This document shows, in pieces, positions 6,824 through 15,455 of a stretch of DNA of 15,455 nucleotides. The position numbers were made by a program, and so were the translations under genes. Numbering within the stretch: position 1 is the first letter of the stretch; each line of letters begins with the position of its first letter. This DNA comes from Euzebyaceae bacterium (lineage in GTDB: Bacteria > Actinomycetota > Nitriliruptoria > Euzebyales > Egibacteraceae), in NCBI GenBank assembly GCA_013698135.1, contig JACCVM010000120.1, forward strand, positions 1 to 15,455. Reading direction: 5' to 3'. Below the pieces are notes generated by a model. That model did not search any database, had not been told where the DNA came from, and worked only from the letters and a program-made list of their open reading frames with translations.

Positions 6824-6833
6824 GGTGGCTCAG

Positions 6834-6838
6834 CTCCC
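6834..6838 (-). promoter_or_regulatory. Candidate ribosome binding site of rpoZ
   Basis: GGGAG on the minus strand, 10 bases before the ATC at 6823. It is the only purine-rich site near the proposed start, though its spacing is at the long end. Confidence 0.4.
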
Positions 6839-6849
6839 GGGAATCACAG

Positions 6850-6876
6850 GTGGCGGGCGGCCAGCAAGGCCGCCAC
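6850..6876 (-). other. Hairpin in the gmk-rpoZ spacer
   Basis: GGCGGCC (6856-6862) pairs perfectly with GGCCGCC (6868-6874) across a 5-base loop, and the flanking GTGGC and AC bases can extend the stem with a bulge. It lies in the 82-base gap after gmk, about 27-53 bases before the rpoZ start. There is no T-run, so it could be a weak terminator or a leader structure. Confidence 0.35.
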
Positions 6877-6905
6877 AGTCAAGAGCAGGCCCGTCGACCG
6901 ACCCG

Positions 6906-7454
6906 CTAACCGCCCAGTATACGGGTGAGCGCCCCGACCGCCCGGTTCAGGTTGTCGTTGACCACCAGATGGTCGAAGTCGCGGCCCTGCGCCATCTCTG
7001 CCTCCGCGAGGCGCAGCCGCTCGGCGATCCGTTCCGGGTCGTCGGTGCCCCTGGTCGACAATCGCTCGGCCAATGCCTCGGGCGACGGTGCCTCGAGGAA
7101 GATGAGCACGGCTCCGGGGAAGCGCTCGCGTACTTGCGCGGCTCCCTGCACGTCGATTTCCAGCACCACGGGATGACCTTCGGCCAGAGCGGTGCACACC
7201 GATGCCCAAGGCGTGCCGTAGCGGTGACCTCCGAATGCGGCCCACTCCAGGAAGCTGTTGCTGGCGATCAGCGCGTCGAAGGCCTCATCTTCGAGGAAGT
7301 GGTAATGCACGCCGTCCACCTCCCCGGGACGTGGTGGGCGCGTGGTGGACGACACGGAGACCACGATCTCGGGATGGCGGCGGGCCATCGTCGCCACCAC
7401 CGTGCCTTTGCCGACGCCGCCCGGCCCGCTGACGACGTACAGGCCTGTCCTCAT
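6906..7454 (-). CDS. gmk: Guanylate kinase
   Basis: This 182-residue enzyme phosphorylates GMP (and dGMP) to the diphosphate with ATP, a required step towards GTP. The ATP-binding P-loop GPGGVGKGT lies at residues 10-18. The GMP-binding region SSTTRPPRPGEVDGVHYHF lies near 35-53, and the FLEWAAFGGHRYGTP segment near 68-82 is typical. VVLEIDVQGA at 96-105 is the conserved core strand, followed by the lid region. The start at 7454 is the only in-frame standard start. Its ATG and first bases (ATGAGGACAGG) belong to a small repeated DNA element, and no Shine-Dalgarno sequence is visible just upstream. gmk lies between mihF and rpoZ, a conserved actinobacterial order; the mihF stop is 75 bases upstream in the same reading frame. 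Confidence 0.96.
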   Translation of the reverse strand: MRTGLYVVSGPGGVGKGTVVATMARRHPEIVVSVSSTTRPPRPGEVDGVHYHFLEDEAFDALIASNSFLEWAAFGGHRYGTPWASVCTALAEGHPVVLEIDVQGAAQVRERFPGAVLIFLEAPSPEALAERLSTRGTDDPERIAERLRLAEAEMAQGRDFDHLVVNDNLNRAVGALTRILGG

Positions 7455-7510
7455 GGAGCGAAGCGGAAGGACACCCGACCTGTCCTCATGTAGCGAAGCG
7501 GTAGGACACC
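7444..7510 (-). repeat. Tandem pair of GCGAAGC-core elements (copies C and D) over the gmk start
   Basis: Two 32-base segments, 7444-7475 and 7479-7510, are identical at 30 positions and repeat with a 35-base period. Their 26-base cores (7447-7472 and 7482-7507) have complementary GTCCT/AGGAC ends and a GCGAAGC centre. They fill most of the mihF-gmk spacer, and copy C includes the gmk ATG. Confidence 0.85.
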
Positions 7511-7529
7511 AGACCCGGCGCGGAACGGG

Positions 7530-7853
7530 TCAAGCGGAGTCGGACTCGAACTCTTTGAGGAGCTTCTCGCGCTGGTTGCCGCCCAACCCGCGCACGCGCC
7601 GGGACGGGGAGATGTCGAGGCGCTCCATGACCTTGCGGGCGCGCACCTTGCCGACCCTCGGCAGGGCCTCCAGCACCGCGGAGACCTTGGTCTTGCCGAC
7701 GACCTCGTCGGAGTTGGCCCGGCGCAGCACATCCGCCAGGCCGATCTCACCAGCCTTGAGCTGCTGCTTCAGCTCGGCGCGGACCTTGCGTGCCTCGGCG
7801 GCCTTCTCCAAGGCTTGGCGGCGAGCATCAGCGTCAAGCTCGGGCAGCGGCAT
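7530..7853 (-). CDS. mihF: Integration host factor, actinobacterial type (mIHF)
   Basis: This 107-residue basic protein belongs to the actinobacterial mIHF family of nucleoid-associated DNA-binding proteins, unrelated in fold to the enteric IHF/HU proteins. The N-terminal charged helix EKAAEARKVRAELKQQLKAGE is diagnostic. The C-terminal part has an S13-like helix-two-turn-helix: LPRVGKVRARKVME, then LDISPSRRVRGLGGNQREKLL. The frame opens at 7886, but the ATG at 7853 is preferred because GGAGGA lies four bases upstream and MPLPELD matches family N-termini. It is preceded by a good promoter overlapping the end of pyrE, so it can be expressed independently of the pyrimidine operon, and is followed by gmk as in mycobacteria and streptomycetes. 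Confidence 0.95.
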   Translation of the reverse strand: MPLPELDADARRQALEKAAEARKVRAELKQQLKAGEIGLADVLRRANSDEVVGKTKVSAVLEALPRVGKVRARKVMERLDISPSRRVRGLGGNQREKLLKEFESDSA

Positions 7854-7857
7854 GGAG

Positions 7858-7863
7858 TCCTCC
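7858..7863 (-). promoter_or_regulatory. Ribosome binding site of mihF
   Basis: GGAGGA on the minus strand, four bases before the ATG at 7853. It favours this start over the upstream ATG at 7886. Confidence 0.7.
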
Positions 7864-7925
7864 AGACGGACGCGTCGCGGAATCACCGGGGCGCGAATGG
7901 CGCGGATCGCAGACGTTGCCAGCGC

Positions 7926-7953
7926 ATCCTATCCAGCGCGAGGCACCGGTCAA
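7926..7953 (-). promoter_or_regulatory. Sigma-70-type promoter for mihF
   Basis: On the minus strand TTGACC (7948-7953) and TAGGAT (7926-7931) are separated by 16 bases, close to the housekeeping sigma consensus and to the usual actinobacterial -10 form. The expected start of transcription is near 7919, giving a leader of about 65 bases before mihF. The TGA inside the -35 box is the pyrE stop codon. Confidence 0.6.
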
Positions 7954-8537
7954 TCCCGTGCGTTGCGGCGAGGTGGCTTCGAGCCGGCCGGCGCGGCGGA
8001 TGCCGTCAGTGACGACATGGTGAACAGGGAGTGCAACTCCAGTCCCTCCGCGGCCAGATTGGCCGCACCCCCGGCCTCGCGCTCGATGACGCACAGGACG
8101 CCGAGGATGTCGGCACCGAGGGCACGCAGCTGGCCGCAGGACTCGAGAACCTGGCCCCCCGAGGTGATCACGTCCTCCACGACGACCAGCCGCCTGGCCG
8201 CGACGTCCCCGCCCTCGGCGAGCTTGCGGGTGCCGTAGGGCTTGGCCTGCTTGCGGACGAATAACGTCGGCAGACCGGTTCGCTGCGACAGGACGGTGGC
8301 CAGAGGCACCCCGCCCAGCTCCAAGCCGGCCAGGGCCTCGGCGCCGTCAGGTAGCAACGCCACCAGCGACTCGGCGATGTCGCGCAGCAGCGCGGGGTCG
8401 CCTTCGAACAGGTACTTGTCGAAGTACTCGTCGCTGGTGGCGCCGGAGCGCAACACGAAGGAGCCGAACAGATGCGCACGCTGGTAGATCCGGGCGGCGA
8501 GCCGCTCGTTGGAGTTGGGCGGGTCGCCGGTGCTCAG
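7950..8537 (-). CDS. pyrE: Orotate phosphoribosyltransferase, apparent CUG start
   Basis: This enzyme joins orotate to PRPP to give OMP. The PRPP-binding signature VVVEDVITSGG lies at residues 118-128, the catalytic-loop region FVRKQAKPYGTRK at 93-105, and the N-terminal FVLRSGATSDEYFDKYLFE region at 27-45. The first standard start in frame is the GTG at 8456, inside that conserved region: it would delete ERLAARIYQRAHLFGSF, which belongs to the family core. No ATG, GTG or TTG lies further up. The CTG at 8535-8537 overlaps the pyrF stop as CTGA and has GGAG five bases before it, giving 195 residues. It is the last gene of the pyrimidine block. The Ala/Arg-rich C-terminal tail (AAPAGSKPPRRNARD) is beyond the usual fold. 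Confidence 0.9.
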   Translation of the reverse strand: MSTGDPPNSNERLAARIYQRAHLFGSFVLRSGATSDEYFDKYLFEGDPALLRDIAESLVALLPDGAEALAGLELGGVPLATVLSQRTGLPTLFVRKQAKPYGTRKLAEGGDVAARRLVVVEDVITSGGQVLESCGQLRALGADILGVLCVIEREAGGAANLAAEGLELHSLFTMSSLTASAAPAGSKPPRRNARD

Positions 8538-9259
8538 GCGATCTCCGCCAACAGCGCAGCGGCGGCAGCGGCTGGGTCGCGGGCCTGCGTGATCGGGCGG
8601 CCTACGACAAGGTGGCTGGCACCGGTCCGCAGCGCCGTGCGCGGGTCGGCGATGCGGCGCTGGTCGTCGCTGGTCGAGCCGTGGGGCCGGATGCCCGGGA
8701 CCACCACCGCCAGCCCGTCGCCGATCTCGGCGCGCACGGCGGCGACGTCGCTGGCAGCGCAGACGACGCCGCCGGCACCGGCCTCGGCGGCCATGCCCGC
8801 CAGGCGCACCACCTGCTGCGCCACCGGCGGCTGGCCCACCACCGCGAGATCGGCGTCGTCGAGGCTGGTCAGGACCGTCACCGCCAGAATCGTGATGTCA
8901 GGAGCGGCTTTGCAGGCCGCCGCGATCATGGCCGGCCCACCGGAGGCGTGGACGGTGAGCATCGCGATCCCCATCCGCGCCGCCGCGCCCGCAGCGGCGG
9001 CGACCGTGTTGGGGATGTCGTGCAGCTTGCAGTCGAAGAAGACCTCGGCGTGCTGGCCGGCGGCGGTCACGGCGGCGGGGCCGAGGGCCGTGAAGGCCTG
9101 CAGCCCCACCTTGAGCAGACCCGCGTGCGGCGCCACGGCGGCGGCGAGTTCCGCGAGCCGGCGCGGGTCATCGGTGTCCAGAGCGACGATCAGCGGGCTT
9201 GTGAGCCCCTCAGCGTTGGGTTCCTGTTCGCGACCGCCTCCGGCTCCTTGCGCGCTCAC
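8534..9259 (-). CDS. pyrF: Orotidine 5'-phosphate decarboxylase
   Basis: This 241-residue TIM-barrel enzyme decarboxylates OMP to UMP. Visible motifs are LIVALDTDD (23-31), LLKVGLQAF (48-56), the catalytic signature FFDCKLHDIPNT (74-85) with the Asp-Lys-Asp charge network, VVPGIRPHG (186-194, phosphate binding) and LVVGRPIT (217-224). This short form with DCKLHDIPNT is the group found in many bacteria, not the longer mycobacterial-type PyrF. The frame continues far upstream through pyrD, but the GTG at 9259 overlaps the pyrD stop as GTGA and suits the family. The first 20 or so residues (SAQGAGGGREQEPNAEGL) are a low-complexity lead before the first strand. Confidence 0.95.
   Translation of the reverse strand: MSAQGAGGGREQEPNAEGLTSPLIVALDTDDPRRLAELAAAVAPHAGLLKVGLQAFTALGPAAVTAAGQHAEVFFDCKLHDIPNTVAAAAGAAARMGIAMLTVHASGGPAMIAAACKAAPDITILAVTVLTSLDDADLAVVGQPPVAQQVVRLAGMAAEAGAGGVVCAASDVAAVRAEIGDGLAVVVPGIRPHGSTSDDQRRIADPRTALRTGASHLVVGRPITQARDPAAAAAALLAEIA
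8543..8546 (-). promoter_or_regulatory. Ribosome binding site of pyrE
   Basis: GGAG, within GGCGGAG, lies five bases before the CTG at 8537 and inside the end of pyrF. It supports initiation at the CTGA overlap. Confidence 0.5.
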
Positions 9260-10236
9260 CAGTCCAGGGCTCCCCGCAGCTCGGCGGCGGTGGCGATCCC
9301 GCGTTCGGCGCACCAGCGTGACAGGCCCTGCGTCAACTCCAGCGTCACCATGGGGTTGGCGAAGGTCGCGGTTCCGACCGCCACGGCGTTGGCGCCCGCG
9401 AGCAGGAACTCCACGACGTCGGTCACGCTGCGCACGCCGCCCATGCCGATGATCGGCAGGTCTGGCAGCGCCTGATGCACCTGGTGCACGGCGCGCAGCG
9501 CCACCGGCTTGATGGCGGGGCCTGACAGCCCACCGGTGACGGCGGCCAGCTTGGGCCGCCGGAACTCGGCGTCGATGGCCATGCCCAGCAGGGTGTTGAC
9601 GAGGCTGACGCCGCTCGCCCCGCCTGCGACCGCCGCTTTGGCGATGGCCACGATGTCGGTGACATCGGGGGTGAGCTTGGCGAACACCGGCACCGTTGAC
9701 ACGCTGGTGACCTGCTGAATCGCCTTCCGGGTGGCGTCTTGTCGGCAGGCGAAGACGACGTTGCGATCCTCGACGTTGGGACAGGAGATGTTGGCCTCGA
9801 TGGCCACCACGCCCGGCTGGTCGCGCAGATGCTCGGCGAGCTCGCGATACTCCGCCACCGTCTTGCCGGTGATGCTGACGATGACCGGCACGCCCAAACC
9901 ATGCAGCCACGGCAACTCGGTGGCGACCCAGGCCTCGATGCCGGGGTTCTGCAAACCGATGGCGTTGAGCATCCCGCTGGCAGTCTCGGCCATGCGCGGA
10001 GTCGGCAGGCCGTCGCGCGGTTCGACGGTAAGCGACTTGACCACGACCGCGCCCAGATTGGCGATGTCGAAGAAGCGCTGCAGCTCGCGGCCGCTGCCGA
10101 AGCAGCCGCTGGCGGTCACGATCGGATTGGCCAGTTGCAAGGGTTGGGACGGATCCGCCGACAGGTTGACCCGGGTGTCAACCTGATCGTGGCGCAGCCG
10201 GTGCGGTGCCCGGGGACTCGACTCGACGGCGGTCAT
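9256..10236 (-). CDS. pyrD: Dihydroorotate dehydrogenase, NAD-linked class 1B catalytic subunit
   Basis: This 326-residue FMN-containing TIM barrel oxidises dihydroorotate to orotate. Motifs are NPIVTASGCFGSG (37-49), VKSLTVEPR (66-74), GLQNPG (94-99), the active-site loop EANISCPNV (147-155) with catalytic base Cys152, AKLTPDV (186-192), GLSGPAIKP (236-244), IIGMGGV (262-268) and VAVGTA (285-290). Cysteine as the base marks class 1; the class 2 quinone-dependent enzymes of many actinobacteria use serine. The adjacent pyrK makes it class 1B, which passes electrons to NAD. The start ATG at 10236 overlaps the pyrK stop as ATGA, with AGGGG upstream, although the frame is open far beyond. It ends in a 4-base overlap with pyrF. 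Confidence 0.96.
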   Translation of the reverse strand: MTAVESSPRAPHRLRHDQVDTRVNLSADPSQPLQLANPIVTASGCFGSGRELQRFFDIANLGAVVVKSLTVEPRDGLPTPRMAETASGMLNAIGLQNPGIEAWVATELPWLHGLGVPVIVSITGKTVAEYRELAEHLRDQPGVVAIEANISCPNVEDRNVVFACRQDATRKAIQQVTSVSTVPVFAKLTPDVTDIVAIAKAAVAGGASGVSLVNTLLGMAIDAEFRRPKLAAVTGGLSGPAIKPVALRAVHQVHQALPDLPIIGMGGVRSVTDVVEFLLAGANAVAVGTATFANPMVTLELTQGLSRWCAERGIATAAELRGALDW

Positions 10237-11177
10237 GCCCACCCCTGCGCGGTCGCCTCTTCGCCGCTGGCCACCTCGTCGTCCGGCTGCCGGCCGAGAC
10301 GCTCCCACAGGATCGTCTTGCCGTTGAACACCGGGCCCTCGACACAGGCCCGCAGGTTGGCGGTGCGCCGATCCCGCCGCACCGGCAGCACGCAGGTCAT
10401 GCAGACCCCGACGCCGCAGGCCATCGCCTCCTCGACGGCGACCTGCACGGCGACACGGTGCTCGCGGGCGATCGCCGTGACCGCCGCGAGCATCGGCATC
10501 GGCCCGCAGGCGTAGATCACGCCGACCGTGCCCCCGGCGAGCATGCGCTCGAGCACGTCGGTGACCCTGCCGTGGATGCCGAAGCTGCCGTCCTCGGTGG
10601 TGAACGCCGAGCTGGCCGACAACCGTTTGGCTTCGATGATGTTGAACAGCCGATTCTGGGTGGCCGCCCCCAAGACGATGTTGACGCGCAGGCTGGACTG
10701 CTGAAGGCGCTGCGCCAGGAACAGCAGCGGGGCAGCGCCGTACCCACCGCCGACCAGCAGGCAGTCGACGGCCTGCTGCGGCATCGGAAAGGAGCGCCCG
10801 AGCGGCCCAACGATGTCGACCGAGGAGTGCTTGGCCAGCTTGGACAGATACCGCGTGCCCGGCCCGACGACATCGAAGACGATCTCGATGGTGCCGGCCC
10901 ACGGCCCGTGCCGGCTGACCGCGTAGATGGAGAACGGTCGGCGCAGCAGCGTGCCCTCGCCCTTGACGGCGACCGACACGAACTGGCCGGGCCTGGCACG
11001 CTCGGCCATCTCCGGCGCCACGAAGGTCAGCGAGTGGTAGTTGCCGATGCGCTGGTAGGCCAGGACCTCACACTGCGCGCGCAGCGGGCCGTCGGCACGG
11101 CCCTGCACCGACGGGGCCCGGCCTCGGCTGCTGCTCACGACGGCTGGCTCCTCGCAGCCCGACAATGCGGCGGTCAT
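10233..11177 (-). CDS. pyrK: Dihydroorotate dehydrogenase electron-transfer subunit (FAD and [2Fe-2S])
   Basis: This 314-residue ferredoxin-reductase-like protein carries electrons from the PyrD flavin to NAD. The FAD-binding motif RRPFSIYAV lies at 79-87, the nucleotide-binding loop LLVGGGYGAAPL at 140-151, and YACGPMPML at 222-230. The C-terminal [2Fe-2S] site has cysteines 254, 259, 262 and 278 (ACGVGVCMTC followed by ACVEGP), the PyrK spacing. It is longer than many PyrK proteins because of an N-terminal lead of about 33 residues before the beta-barrel. The ATG at 11177 starts one base after the carB stop; the frame is open to 11243 within carB, but the downstream start fits operon spacing. 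The 4-base overlap with pyrD supports equal production of the two subunits. Confidence 0.95.
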   Translation of the reverse strand: MTAALSGCEEPAVVSSSRGRAPSVQGRADGPLRAQCEVLAYQRIGNYHSLTFVAPEMAERARPGQFVSVAVKGEGTLLRRPFSIYAVSRHGPWAGTIEIVFDVVGPGTRYLSKLAKHSSVDIVGPLGRSFPMPQQAVDCLLVGGGYGAAPLLFLAQRLQQSSLRVNIVLGAATQNRLFNIIEAKRLSASSAFTTEDGSFGIHGRVTDVLERMLAGGTVGVIYACGPMPMLAAVTAIAREHRVAVQVAVEEAMACGVGVCMTCVLPVRRDRRTANLRACVEGPVFNGKTILWERLGRQPDDEVASGEEATAQGWA

Positions 11178-11178
11178 G

Positions 11179-14461
<3,283 letters not shown>

Positions 14462-14469
<8 letters not shown>

Positions 14470-15455
14470 TGGCCGTCCTGGTTTCCATCAGCCGCAAGAA
14501 GTCGTCGAACAGGTAGCGCGCGTCGTGCGGGCCGGGTGCGGCCTCAGGGTGGTACTGGACGCTGAAGGCGGGCACGTCGTGGCAGCGCAGGCCCTCGTTG
14601 ACGCCGTCGTTGAGGTTGACATGGGACTGTGTCACCCGCCCGAACGGCCCGTCGGCGGGCAGCGCGCTGGCGTCGACGGCGAAGCCGTGGTTGTGGCTGG
14701 TGATCTCGACCCACCCGCCGTCGGGGCAGCCCCGATCCAGCGCGCGGACGGGCTGATTCGTGCCGTGATGGCCGAAGGGCAGCTTGTAGGTCGAGGCCCC
14801 GACGGCGCGACCCAACAGTTGGTGGCCAAGGCAGATCCCGAAGACCGGGACCTCGTGAACCAGAAGAGTTGTGATGGCAGCGATGGCGGAGCGGACGGCG
14901 GCGGGATCGCCGGGCCCGTTGGACAGGAAAACGCCGTCGGGTTGGGCCGCCAGCACCCGCTCCGCGGAGGTCGCCGCGGGCACCACCTGCACCGCGCAGC
15001 CGCTGTCGGTCAGCAGCCGCAGGATGTTGCGCTTGATCCCGAAGTCGTAGGCGACGACGCGGTAGCGGGCATCGCCGTCTGGTGTGACCTCGTACCCGTC
15101 GCGGGTCGACACCTCGCTGGCGAGGTCGGCACCCACCATCGAATCGGACTGTTGGACCTGCGCCAACAGCGCGTCGGCGTCGAGGACCTCGGTCGAAATC
15201 GCGGCCCGCATCGCGCCTGCCGCGCGGATGGAGCGCGTCAGCCGGCGGGTGTCGACCTCGCTGATCCCGACGACCTGATGATTGCGTAGGTAGCCGTCGA
15301 GGCCGCCGGTCGCGCGGTGAGAGGAGTACATCCGGCTGGCCTCGCGGACGACGAAGCCGGCGACCTGCACCCGCGACGACTCGGCGTCGGCCGGAGTCAC
15401 GCCGTAGTTGCCCTGGTGCGGGGCGGTCATGGTCACGATCTGGCGGTGGTAGGAG
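14462..15455 (-). CDS. carA: Carbamoyl-phosphate synthase small (glutaminase) subunit, 5' end missing
   Basis: The visible 330 residues are the C-terminal part; the gene starts beyond the right edge. The reading frame is continuous to the edge (SYHRQIVTMTAPHQGNYGV, as in CarA), so the in-frame GTG at 15436 and ATG at 15430 are internal. CarA hydrolyses glutamine and delivers ammonia to CarB. The N-terminal domain (ESSRVQVAGFVVRE, GISEVDTRRLTR) precedes a class I glutamine amidotransferase domain. The latter shows FLSNGPGDP, the nucleophile elbow GICLGHQ with Cys at 14831-14833, SHNHGFAV, and YHPEAAPGPHD with the catalytic His and Glu. About 50 N-terminal residues should be missing. It overlaps carB by 8 bases, so the two subunits are translationally coupled. 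Confidence 0.97.

Noticed and set aside
8534..9910. Possible PyrD-PyrF fusion suggested by a 458-codon open frame
   Set aside because: The upstream part is an out-of-frame reading of pyrD. PyrF begins at the GTG that overlaps the pyrD stop.

Overview
The window is a gene-dense, very GC-rich stretch of bacterial chromosome. Every recognisable gene lies on the minus strand, so transcription runs from the right edge to the left. The actinobacterial-type integration host factor next to gmk and rpoZ, the degenerate PriA, and the shared carAB-pyr-mihF-gmk-rpoZ-coaBC-metK-priA-fmt order all point to an actinobacterium. An NAD-linked (class 1B) PyrD/PyrK pair and a deformylase gene between priA and fmt make a deep-branching lineage more likely than a Mycobacterium- or Streptomyces-like one. 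That placement is inference.

Right block (about 7950-15455): pyrimidine synthesis, read carA (5' end cut by the window edge), carB, pyrK, pyrD, pyrF, pyrE. Adjacent genes overlap by 8 or 4 bases or are one base apart, so the block is almost certainly one translationally coupled operon. It turns glutamine and bicarbonate into carbamoyl phosphate, then dihydroorotate into orotate, OMP and UMP. pyrB and pyrC are not in view and probably lie beyond the right edge.

Middle block (about 3888-7953): mihF (nucleoid protein, with a clear TTGACC-N16-TAGGAT promoter overlapping the pyrE stop), gmk (GMP kinase), rpoZ (RNA polymerase omega), coaBC (coenzyme A synthesis) and metK (SAM synthetase). The spacers here hold small palindromic repeats with a GCGAAGC core. 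One copy supplies the start codon of gmk, and two inverted copies form a long hairpin between coaBC and metK.

Left block (1-3562): priA (helicase motifs lost, zinc cysteines kept), def, fmt, and the first codons of rsmB at the left edge. def and fmt handle the N-formyl-methionine cycle of translation, and rsmB would modify 16S rRNA. The only sizeable gene-free stretch is 3563-3887, between metK and priA. It contains three tandem copies of a roughly 53-base unit and two hairpins that compete for the same bases.

No RNA genes, insertion sequences, prophage or CRISPR arrays are visible. The most unusual observations are two genes whose conserved N-termini require non-standard start codons (AUC for rpoZ, CUG for pyrE), the GCGAAGC repeat family, and the structured DNA on both sides of metK.
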